Of a stretch of 12,190 bases of DNA, positions 6,461 through 11,406 are shown piece after piece. The position numbers were made by a program, and so were the translations under genes. The notes beneath the pieces were generated by a model. It saw only the letters and a program-made list of their open reading frames with translations. It was not told the origin of the DNA and did no database searches. Source of the DNA: Candidatus Woesearchaeota archaeon (GTDB lineage: Archaea; Nanobdellota; Nanobdellia; Woesearchaeales; UBA12501); the NCBI GenBank assembly GCA_016177345.1, contig JACOVM010000019.1:1-12190 (forward strand), written 5' to 3'. The number at the start of each line of letters is the position of its first letter. Within the stretch, counting starts at the first letter, position 1.

Positions 6461-7219
6461 TTACCCCTTAATCGATTGCCGCCTCTTCTTGTCTTTGACG
6501 TGAGCGTGTCGGGGATGCTTGGTTGGCTTTGTTGTAAGAATTCTGGCATCAATCCTGCTCTTTTTTATAACAATAGACTGCCCTTTCTTTAGCGTGAGAA
6601 TCTGGGGATTATTGTCTGCTGCAACATGCGCGTCATTTCTTGTAATGGTTACTTTAATAACATCTTTGTCAGAAGCAAATAAGGGTGGATGGCGCTTTGT
6701 CGTGTTATTGAATGCAATTCCGATTCCTTTTGAAAATAACGATCCGGTGATAGAATGGAAATAGCCAGTTGACCCAAACGGTGTTGAAATCGTTACCCCA
6801 TCACCAATAAATTCCTCATTCACCTGCTTGTTGTTGATGCTAAGGGTAAACCGAAGCGCCTCTGTTGGCTTCTTGTTTCGGATAACAACATCGTTTGCAC
6901 ACCGCATACCTTTTCTACTGCCGTGAACAAGTGTCTCTAGAGTTATATGACTCTCGATGCTCATCTGGTTTTTGCAGAGCTTCTGGATAACATGGTGGAG
7001 AAGCTCGTCATTGCATTTATTACAGATTGTGCTATCTCGCAGAAGAAGCTTTGGGATACCAGGATAACACCGTTCTGCATACAAAAAGGTCCCATCCCCC
7101 CCAAGAGAGATAACAACATCTGGCTTTTTAGCGGTGAAGGTGAATCCAGCGTTCTGGAACTGTTCCTTCAGTTCTTTTATTCTTGATGCATTCCTGCCAA
7201 CGATGGAAATTGATTTCAT
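6461..7219 (-). CDS. nadK: NAD kinase
   Basis: It phosphorylates NAD to NADP. The 252-residue protein carries the family signatures: ISLGGDGTFLYA (37-48, with the GGDGT motif), the catalytic-site pair N109-D110 in CANDVVIRN, and FIGDGVTISTPFGSTGY (137-153), the second conserved block. Length is normal for archaeal NAD kinases. The C-terminal end (about 230-252) is strongly basic and His/Lys/Arg-rich, beyond the usual fold. Two ATGs compete: 7228 and 7219. The site AAGGATGAT just upstream is better spaced for 7219, and the conserved first strand (KSISIVG) starts there. The gene begins 38 nt after the hicA stop; an AT-rich TTTAAA at 7242-7247 may give it its own promoter, or it may be read with hicBA. 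Confidence 0.92.
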   Translation of the reverse strand: MKSISIVGRNASRIKELKEQFQNAGFTFTAKKPDVVISLGGDGTFLYAERCYPGIPKLLLRDSTICNKCNDELLHHVIQKLCKNQMSIESHITLETLVHGSRKGMRCANDVVIRNKKPTEALRFTLSINNKQVNEEFIGDGVTISTPFGSTGYFHSITGSLFSKGIGIAFNNTTKRHPPLFASDKDVIKVTITRNDAHVAADNNPQILTLKKGQSIVIKKSRIDARILTTKPTKHPRHAHVKDKKRRQSIKG

Positions 7220-7257
7220 GCATATCATCCTTTTGTCTAGCTTTAAATTTTTTATGC

Positions 7258-7482
7258 TTATTCTAGGTTTTCAAACTCTTCAACAGTTAGTCCAGCATCT
7301 TTTATTATCCTAGTGAGTGTGCCTATTTTTATGGAAGAATGAAGCGGAACTGTTATTTTTACTGTTTTTTGGCCATTATACTTTTCAAGACGGACATGAG
7401 AGCCTTTTTGCCTTGTCGCTATATACCCAATTCTTTTTAGCCTCTTGATAACTTCAATTCCAGAAATATTTCTTAGCTTCAT
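7258..7482 (-). CDS. hicA: HicA-family mRNA interferase toxin
   Basis: The 74-residue product has the dsRBD-like HicA fold signature: SGIEVIKRLKRIGY (7-20), then ATRQKGSHVRLEK (22-34) with the catalytic His at H29, then a strand KTVKITVPLH and the terminal helix IGTLTRIIKDAGLTVEEF. HicA toxins cleave mRNA and are neutralised by HicB. It starts in a 4-nt ATGA overlap with the stop codon of hicB, so toxin translation is coupled to the antitoxin. The residues needed for activity look intact. Confidence 0.9.
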   Translation of the reverse strand: MKLRNISGIEVIKRLKRIGYIATRQKGSHVRLEKYNGQKTVKITVPLHSSIKIGTLTRIIKDAGLTVEEFENLE

Positions 7483-7679
7483 ACTGCGATTTGAACCACT
7501 TCTCCAGTAAACTCGATAAGGTCATTTGTGTCTGGTTCAAGGTACAGCTCAATCGCTTCCTTAATATTTCTAATCGCTTCTTCTTTGGTGTCTCCTTCAG
7601 AAATACAGCCAGGGAGTGATGGAACGAATGCTGTGAAGCCACCTTCTTCTTGTTGTTCTAACACAATAGTTAGTTTCAT
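7479..7679 (-). CDS. hicB: HicB-family antitoxin (short form)
   Basis: The 66-residue product is a partial RNase H-like HicB domain: KLTIVLEQQEEGGFTAFVP, then SLPGCISEGDTKEEAIRNIK, then EAIELYLE. It ends without an added HTH or ribbon-helix-helix domain, so DNA-binding autoregulation is not evident. The open frame runs to 7808, and another ATG exists at 7721. I choose 7679 because the family normally begins MKLTIV-like and the box A at 7702-7710 lies about 26 bp before it, implying a leaderless mRNA. It precedes hicA with a 4-nt overlap, the antitoxin-first order. Confidence 0.88.
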   Translation of the reverse strand: MKLTIVLEQQEEGGFTAFVPSLPGCISEGDTKEEAIRNIKEAIELYLEPDTNDLIEFTGEVVQIAV

Positions 7680-7701
7680 TGGCTCATTAAAGTTGAACTG
7701 G

Positions 7702-7710
7702 TATATAAAA
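7702..7710 (-). promoter_or_regulatory. Box A of hicBA
   Basis: The - strand reads TTTTATATA, centred about 26 bp before the hicB ATG at 7679. No Shine-Dalgarno site precedes that ATG. If this promoter is used, the upstream ATG at 7721 cannot be the start. Confidence 0.55.
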
Positions 7711-7796
7711 TTTTTGTTCATTATCTGTTTTTGCTTCGATACGCTTATGTTAGAATTATCATCTCCCGTCGACAAAACAACAAAAATGTTGCAAAG

Positions 7797-7805
7797 GTTT
7801 AAATA
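7797..7805 (+). promoter_or_regulatory. Strong box A without an obvious gene
   Basis: GGTTTAAATAC around 7797-7805 is a near-ideal archaeal box A on the + strand and predicts a transcript from about 7828. No convincing coding frame follows: the ATG at 7842 gives only 14 codons. The transcript would run antisense to the frameshifted gene at 7839-7978 and could reach the basic-peptide gene at 8025. Because TTTAAA is self-complementary, it could instead serve hicBA on the - strand with a leader of about 95 nt. Confidence 0.4.
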
Positions 7806-7838
7806 CAACTGTGTTTTAATAGAGGAAAAGAACTTAAA

Positions 7839-7978
7839 TCAATGAAAAAACAATTCAATGAGCAACTTTTTGTTGTAACTCAATAGAATGCTTGGCATTC
7901 GCTTATCATCCCCAAATTCTTTAGCTATTTTTGTGGGAATCTTGATATGATTGCATTATAGATTGTTTTCTCATTCAC
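7839..7978 (-). pseudogene. Frameshifted 46-codon gene of unknown family
   Basis: A GTG at 7978 lies 4 nt after GAGGT (7983-7987), a good Shine-Dalgarno site. The zero frame encodes 17 residues (NEKTIYNAIISRFPQK after the start) and hits TAG at 7925-7927. The stop comes immediately after a run of five As (7928-7932 on the - strand). Reading on in the -1 frame continues as IAKEFGDDKRMPSI, then LLSYNKKLLIELFFH, to a TGA at 7839. One extra A in that run would give one continuous 46-residue protein. This may be a decayed gene, a sequencing or assembly error in the homopolymer, or -1 slippage at A-AAA. The combined protein is small, mixed-charge and ends in a hydrophobic strand; I do not recognise its family, though the -1 part faintly recalls AbrB-like antitoxins. 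Confidence 0.45.
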
Positions 7979-7986
7979 ACTAACCT

Positions 7987-8006
7987 CTGCTGCGAAAAAG
8001 TAGCAG
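7987..8006 (+). other. Hairpin between the frameshifted gene and the basic-peptide gene
   Basis: CTGCTGC (7987-7993) pairs with GTAGCAG (8000-8006), seven pairs including one G-U, around a GAAAAA loop. On the + strand it would sit in the leader of the 28-residue peptide gene. On the - strand it abuts the GAGGT site of the frameshifted gene. A CTGCT/AGCAG hairpin also follows the peptide stop codon at 8114-8127. Confidence 0.4.
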
Positions 8007-8024
8007 AACACAAAAAAAACAAAC

Positions 8025-8111
8025 ATGGCAAAACGACAAAAGAAAGCTGCTCGCAAGGGCAGAAAGACAGCTTCTAAGAAGCCTGTCAGAAAAAGCAAGA
8101 AACGACGATAA
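8025..8111 (+). CDS. 28-residue Lys/Arg-rich peptide, histone-tail-like
   Basis: The short frame begins MAKRQKKAARKGRK and ends KSKKRR. Sixteen of 28 residues are Lys or Arg, the rest mostly Ala, Ser, Thr, Gly and Pro. This resembles H1-type tails and other disordered nucleic-acid-binding peptides. I recognise no named family. Support for a real gene comes from its position: an A-rich unstructured leader precedes it, and a strong hairpin/oligo-T terminator (8138-8169) starts 27 nt after the TAA. A weak box A (TTATAG near 7956) would give a leader of about 40 nt. There is no Shine-Dalgarno site. A role in compacting DNA or binding rRNA is inferred from composition only. Confidence 0.6.
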   Translation: MAKRQKKAARKGRKTASKKPVRKSKKRR

Positions 8112-8137
8112 GCCTGCTGATGAGCAGATTATTGTCA

Positions 8138-8169
8138 GGAGCACACAGTCGTGTGCTCCGGCTTTTTTT
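8138..8169 (+). terminator. Hairpin plus oligo-T terminator after the basic-peptide gene
   Basis: GGAGCACAC (8138-8146) pairs perfectly with GTGTGCTCC (8151-8159) around AGTC, followed by seven Ts (8163-8169). This is a bacterial-style intrinsic terminator form and fits only + strand transcription. AAGCC (8110-8114), overlapping the stop codon, could also pair with GGCTT (8160-8164) and enclose this hairpin and the small one at 8115-8126. Confidence 0.75.
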
Positions 8170-8206
8170 CTTTATGTTTTAAGGAATTATTCTATTGCCA
8201 GCTGGC

Positions 8207-9490
8207 TTATTGGAAATTCAATAACCATTTCCATACAGGAAGTACAAGAATATTCCCTATTTTTTCTTCCTGCTCCAAGGTAAGGATAATCCCTTTTTTG
8301 ACACCGAAGCGATGCATAGCTTCCTGCAAGCCAGCAATCTCCCTTTTTTTGTTTTCGTCGCTGAGTGCAGTACATACTTGAATGGTCTCTATTATTTTTC
8401 TTCCTTCTTTAACTACAAAGTCACATTCATGTTTTCCATTACTGTAGTACACTTCTTTTTTTCTCCGTTTTAGCTCTAAAAAAACGGCATTTTCCAGAAA
8501 TCGTCCTTTATCTTCTGAAAAACGAAAACTGAGAGCTTCAGCAAAGCCGTTATCCCCTGCATAAATTTTTTTAGGGTTTGCCATCTGGCGTTTAAGGGAC
8601 GGGAAATACTGGTTCACTTCAAAAAGGAGATATGCTTGTGAAAAATAGTGAAGATATTCTTTTACTGTTTTATCTGATATCCCAACCGCCTTTCCCAGTT
8701 TGGAATAACTTGCTATTTTTCCGATGGAAGAGAAAAGGTATCTGGCAAGCTCTTGTATTTCCCTACTATTCGCAATTTTAAAGCGTGGCACGATATCCCT
8801 TAAAAGAATGTTTTGATAATAATTTGAAAGCAGTTCTCTTCGTGTCGCATCGTCAGAAGAGAGGACTATTTCTGGGAATCCACCCCATGAAAGGAAGAAG
8901 GGGAGTTGTTGTATAATTTCTGATTGTTTTGTAGCTATACTCAATTTTGTTGCGGTATTTATCCCTTTTGCTAGAAGATATTCTTTAAAGGAAAAAGGAA
9001 ACAACTCAAGGTGGATTGTTCTTCCTGAAAGGAGGCTTGCATATTCTGATGATAACAGCCATGAATTTGATCCGGTAAGAAAAAATTTTACCTGCCCTAG
9101 TTCGTATCGTGATTTTACAAAAACCTGCCAGTGCTTAAAAAACTGGATTTCATCAAGGAGAACAAAAACCTTTCCCTCCGGTAATGTTAAGGATAAGAAT
9201 TCATTAAATGCCTGCTCAAGATATTTCACCTCAGTTCGATATGCGTCTAGAAGGGGGTGCTCAACATTGAGAAACAGAATGTTTTTAGCCGGTACTTTGG
9301 ACTCTATGAGCTGTTGCTGAATTTGGCGCAAGACTGTGCTTTTCCCACTTCTCCGGATGCCAGTAATGACTATAATCTGTCTTGAAGAGCTATACAGGCT
9401 TATTTCTTGAAGTACCTGTCTTGGCACGCTTATCGGAAGGTCATCTCCCTGCCATTGCTTGTTTTGCTCTATTAGTACTGGTTCGAACAT
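8207..9490 (-). CDS. AAA_14/DUF4143 family ATPase
   Basis: The product (427 residues from the ATG at 9490) has an AAA+ core. Walker A is GIRRSGKST (about 44-52), Walker B is FVLLDEIQFF (about 109-118), and a sensor-like stretch FFLTGSNSWLLS (about 136-147) is followed by the family's LELFPFSFKEYL. A winged-helix-like segment (about 245-290) leads into the C-terminal DUF4143 domain, which resembles a restriction-endonuclease fold: conserved E in FLENAVFLEL, ECDFVV, then ETIQV. In the last element Gln takes the place of the expected catalytic Lys, so nuclease activity is doubtful. The family is common and often horizontally transferred in archaea and bacteria, and its role is unknown. A GTG directly precedes the ATG. 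Box A lies about 25 bp upstream, implying a leaderless mRNA, and operator-like dyads sit just upstream of it. Confidence 0.9.
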   Translation of the reverse strand: MFEPVLIEQNKQWQGDDLPISVPRQVLQEISLYSSSRQIIVITGIRRSGKSTVLRQIQQQLIESKVPAKNILFLNVEHPLLDAYRTEVKYLEQAFNEFLSLTLPEGKVFVLLDEIQFFKHWQVFVKSRYELGQVKFFLTGSNSWLLSSEYASLLSGRTIHLELFPFSFKEYLLAKGINTATKLSIATKQSEIIQQLPFFLSWGGFPEIVLSSDDATRRELLSNYYQNILLRDIVPRFKIANSREIQELARYLFSSIGKIASYSKLGKAVGISDKTVKEYLHYFSQAYLLFEVNQYFPSLKRQMANPKKIYAGDNGFAEALSFRFSEDKGRFLENAVFLELKRRKKEVYYSNGKHECDFVVKEGRKIIETIQVCTALSDENKKREIAGLQEAMHRFGVKKGIILTLEQEEKIGNILVLPVWKWLLNFQ

Positions 9491-9512
9491 CACCTCTTAA
9501 AATACATCGGAC

Positions 9513-9521
9513 TATATAAAT
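9513..9521 (-). promoter_or_regulatory. Box A of the AAA_14/DUF4143 gene
   Basis: The - strand reads ATTTATATA, centred about 25 bp before the GTG/ATG at 9493/9490, so the mRNA is probably leaderless. The left dyad of the inverted repeat (from 9522) begins at its upstream edge, where TFB should contact DNA. Confidence 0.65.
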
Positions 9522-9575
9522 ATTTCGGAATACATTCCGAGAAAATATATAAAATCTCGGAATGTATTCCGAAAT
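9522..9575. promoter_or_regulatory. Perfect 20-bp inverted repeat built of two operator-like dyads
   Basis: The left arm ATTTCGGAATACATTCCGAG (9522-9541) and right arm (9556-9575) are exact reverse complements, separated by 14 bp of AT-only sequence. Each arm is itself a dyad: TCGGAAT-AC-ATTCCGA (9525-9540) and TCGGAAT-GT-ATTCCGA (9557-9572). Two such 16-bp dyads spaced 32 bp apart (about three helical turns) look like paired sites for a dimeric regulator. The left dyad abuts the box A of the ATPase gene, and the spacer contains a box A-like ATATATAAAA reading toward the + strand. Operator function is inferred. Confidence 0.7.
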
Positions 9576-9600
9576 TTGTAGATCGGACTCCTGTAGCACA

Positions 9601-9652
9601 TGATACATAATTGGTATCGCTTTATGCAAAAAGCGATACCAAAAGTGTATCA
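9601..9652. repeat. Long interrupted inverted repeat (20 base pairs)
   Basis: The inner arms TTGGTATCGCTTT (9611-9623) and AAAGCGATACCAA (9630-9642) are a perfect 13-bp inverted repeat around ATGCAA. The outer arms TGATACA (9601-9607) and TGTATCA (9646-9652) are a perfect 7-bp pair, set off by a 3x3 mismatch. It could fold as RNA on either strand. No oligo-T follows on either side, so it is not a standard terminator. It lies between the operator region and the end of the unknown operon. Confidence 0.65.
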
Positions 9653-9740
9653 CTTTATAGTCTGCTGCGTAAAAGTTTTGAAATCTTTGTATTTAGAAGT
9701 ACCATTCTGCAAGACATCTATAGAATTCTCAAGGCGTGAT

Positions 9741-9746
9741 AAAAAA
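9741..9746 (-). terminator. Oligo-T terminator of the right-end operon
   Basis: On the - strand six Ts (GCTTTTTTATC) occur 10 nt after the stop codon of the 134-residue gene. This fits archaeal oligo-T termination for the operon entering from the right. Confidence 0.5.
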
Positions 9747-9755
9747 GCACAAACC

Positions 9756-10160
9756 TCAGAAAGACTTATCGTCCTGACGACTAGGAAACGTTGGTGGATC
9801 ATTCAACTTTAAGATTTCCTCTGCTTGATCAATGATCATGCCAGGGAGAACATAGAGACTAGGTTGGCTGGTGCCTTGAAGTTTGTAACGTTCTATAACA
9901 ACTCTCCTTGCTTCATCGATAGTATCGAGGACTTTGTCTAAACCGATGCCGCTGTCATACGCATGTAATACATAACTTCTTATTGCACGTGCAGTATATA
10001 TTTCTACAACATCGCCCTTTCTTGCGGTGTTAGTCGCGCATGAAGCAAACCCCCCACTCTGAAGCGGGCAAAGTCTGTCAATCACGCTAACAAAGTCACC
10101 AGCGGAAACACCTAATTCTGAACTGGGCTCAAAAAAGGGATATTTTTCATCGTTGCTCAC
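9756..10160 (-). CDS. Unrecognised 134-residue protein, last gene of the right-end operon
   Basis: No family is recognised. The protein is soluble: an acidic, aromatic N-terminus (about 1-30), a Cys-containing loop with C31 and C41 in LCPLQSGGFASCATN, a long amphipathic helix pair (about 47-95, ARAIRSYVLHAYDSG, then DKVLDTIDEARRVVIERYKL), and a second hydrophobic stretch VLPGMIIDQAEEIL before a charged tail. The start is a GTG. The frame is open back to the TAA of the upstream gene, but no ATG or TTG occurs in those 12 codons. No well-spaced Shine-Dalgarno site precedes the GTG. An 8-codon frame (ATG at 10183) ends in a GTGA overlap with this start and could feed re-initiating ribosomes. An oligo-T terminator follows. 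Confidence 0.65.
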   Translation of the reverse strand: MSNDEKYPFFEPSSELGVSAGDFVSVIDRLCPLQSGGFASCATNTARKGDVVEIYTARAIRSYVLHAYDSGIGLDKVLDTIDEARRVVIERYKLQGTSQPSLYVLPGMIIDQAEEILKLNDPPTFPSRQDDKSF

Positions 10161-10196
10161 CGCGCGAGGATTAGCAAACCCATATGCTCTCTTCCC

Positions 10197-10682
10197 TTAA
10201 AAGTCTCCAACTGCTCTCGTAAGCTTCATCAGCCGCAGCTCTTCATTTTTCTCGCCGTACGCCTCAGCAATCGCTTGCTTGGCCTGCATGATATCACTTT
10301 CCATGACATCATGCTCGGCAGCCCTATCACTGCGATCTCCCAAGAGCTGGGTCATGTTATAAGTGAGATAGCCAACAGCTGCTGCTGCCAGAGCTGTGCC
10401 AATAATCACTGGCTTCTTCAAGGCTTGTGCAAGCCTCTTTCCAAGTGTTGGATGGCTCATCTCTTTGTACGCAGAAAGAATATCAGCTTCTGTGATGGAT
10501 CCGCTTTGAAGTCCAATCTGCATTCGTAATCCCATATCATCTCCCATAATATCACGAATTGCAGCATCAAGATTGGTTTGTTTGGAGCCTATAATCTCTT
10601 CTGTTCGTCTCCTTTTAGCGTTTCGATACGATCGTCGTGTTAATTCAGCAAGCTGTTCTGGGCTGAGTTTGGGGGATGACAT
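10197..10682 (-). CDS. Unrecognised single-span membrane protein, 161 residues
   Basis: No family is recognised. The N-terminal 90 residues are soluble and basic near the start (RRSYRNAKRRRTEEI, 16-30), then helical. One membrane segment lies at about 91-108 (PVIIGTALAAAAVGYLTY), preceded by RLAQALKK, which suggests the large N-terminal part is cytoplasmic. The remaining 50 residues are charged and probably helical, with coiled-coil tendency (about 120-155). The ATG at 10682 has GAGG 10 nt upstream (AAGAGGAATACACCATG) and begins 12 nt after the stop of the 231-residue gene, so the two are in one operon. Confidence 0.7.
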   Translation of the reverse strand: MSSPKLSPEQLAELTRRSYRNAKRRRTEEIIGSKQTNLDAAIRDIMGDDMGLRMQIGLQSGSITEADILSAYKEMSHPTLGKRLAQALKKPVIIGTALAAAAVGYLTYNMTQLLGDRSDRAAEHDVMESDIMQAKQAIAEAYGEKNEELRLMKLTRAVGDF

Positions 10683-10694
10683 GGTGTATTCCTC

Positions 10695-11390
10695 TTATCT
10701 ATACACTACCATACTATTTTCTTTATTTCCTGGGATAAAGATGGCTCCTTCGACAATAATTTCTGGGAGTGCTGGATTTCTTGCTTGGTATGGTGTTTTC
10801 GGTAGAGACAGTCCATCGGATACGATACATCCGGATGTTGCTTCTCCGCGCAATCCACGGACCTCTCTGGAGAATGATCGTAGTGCCTGAAATAATCTTT
10901 CCCTTCGCTCATCGCTAAATTGTTCTCCATTGCTGTGCGCAACTCGTGGAGTTTGTGGCTTGTATCTAGATTGAATCAAAGTTCCTTCAATTCCAGCAGG
11001 AGTTCCGTCACCATCCATGTATCCATGATAACTTTCTCCTCCACGAATATGAAGCCTTCGTTGATCATCTGCTACTGCAAGAACGCCATTATTAGTGCCG
11101 AATACCCTGGCGCCATACTCCCATTCACGTTCTGTGTACCGACTTTCATATCGGGCTTCTCCCCTGTTAGATACGAATTCATGCTGATGGGCAGTTAAAA
11201 AGCCATACAAGAATAGCTCTCTGAACAGCTTTTGCGATAGCTCATCGGGCAGGTTAGTCCTATTTGCATCAATCATTCGTTGGATAAACTGTTCTAATCG
11301 AGGATCGGTTGGCCCAGAAAAAACTCCTTGCATGAAGTCAATCCGGTCAAGGTCTCGTCGTGATTGGTGAAGTTGGATTGTGGATGTCAT
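10695..11390 (-). CDS. Unrecognised 231-residue protein with a weak L,D-transpeptidase-like motif
   Basis: The N-terminal half (about 1-95) is helical and charged, with DPRLEQFIQRMIDANR and SQKLFRELFLYGFL. The C-terminal half looks beta-rich: GVLAVADDQRRLHIRGG (102-118), GDGTPAGIEGTLIQSRY (127-143), then GEATSGCIVSDGLSL (182-196) and PEIIVEGAIFIPG (209-221). A His in xHxxGG followed by SGCI and a final VEGxIFI strand recalls the YkuD-type L,D-transpeptidase order (H, then S-x-GC). Spacing is loose and the usual HGT and SHGCIR forms are absent, so I treat this as a hint only. There is no signal peptide or membrane segment. GGAG 8 nt before the ATG at 11390 supports the start. The 16-nt gap from the upstream gene supports an operon. 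Confidence 0.65.
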   Translation of the reverse strand: MTSTIQLHQSRRDLDRIDFMQGVFSGPTDPRLEQFIQRMIDANRTNLPDELSQKLFRELFLYGFLTAHQHEFVSNRGEARYESRYTEREWEYGARVFGTNNGVLAVADDQRRLHIRGGESYHGYMDGDGTPAGIEGTLIQSRYKPQTPRVAHSNGEQFSDERRERLFQALRSFSREVRGLRGEATSGCIVSDGLSLPKTPYQARNPALPEIIVEGAIFIPGNKENSMVVYR

Positions 11391-11406
11391 TGTCTTCTCC
11401 TTTCTT

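Noticed and set aside
7680..7808. N-terminal extension of HicB to 7808 (TTG) or 7721 (ATG)
   Set aside because: The extra residues do not look like HicB, and the box A at 7702-7710 would lie inside the coding region.
7842..7886. 14-codon + frame after the orphan box A
   Set aside because: It has no well-placed Shine-Dalgarno site, no recognisable content, and lies antisense to the better-supported frameshifted gene.
8110..8135. Possible C/D-box guide RNA from the TGATGA at 8118-8123
   Set aside because: The base before TGATGA is C rather than a purine, and no CTGA D box at suitable spacing with a terminal stem is present.
9494..9755. tRNA gene or CRISPR array in the gap
   Set aside because: There is no cloverleaf, T-loop or CCA signature. 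The repeats are inverted, not direct, with no spacer pattern.
9600..9812. 70-codon + frame starting at the long hairpin
   Set aside because: Its first third is the palindrome, which also gives a similar frame on the other strand. It has no Shine-Dalgarno site and overlaps the 3' end of the 134-residue gene.
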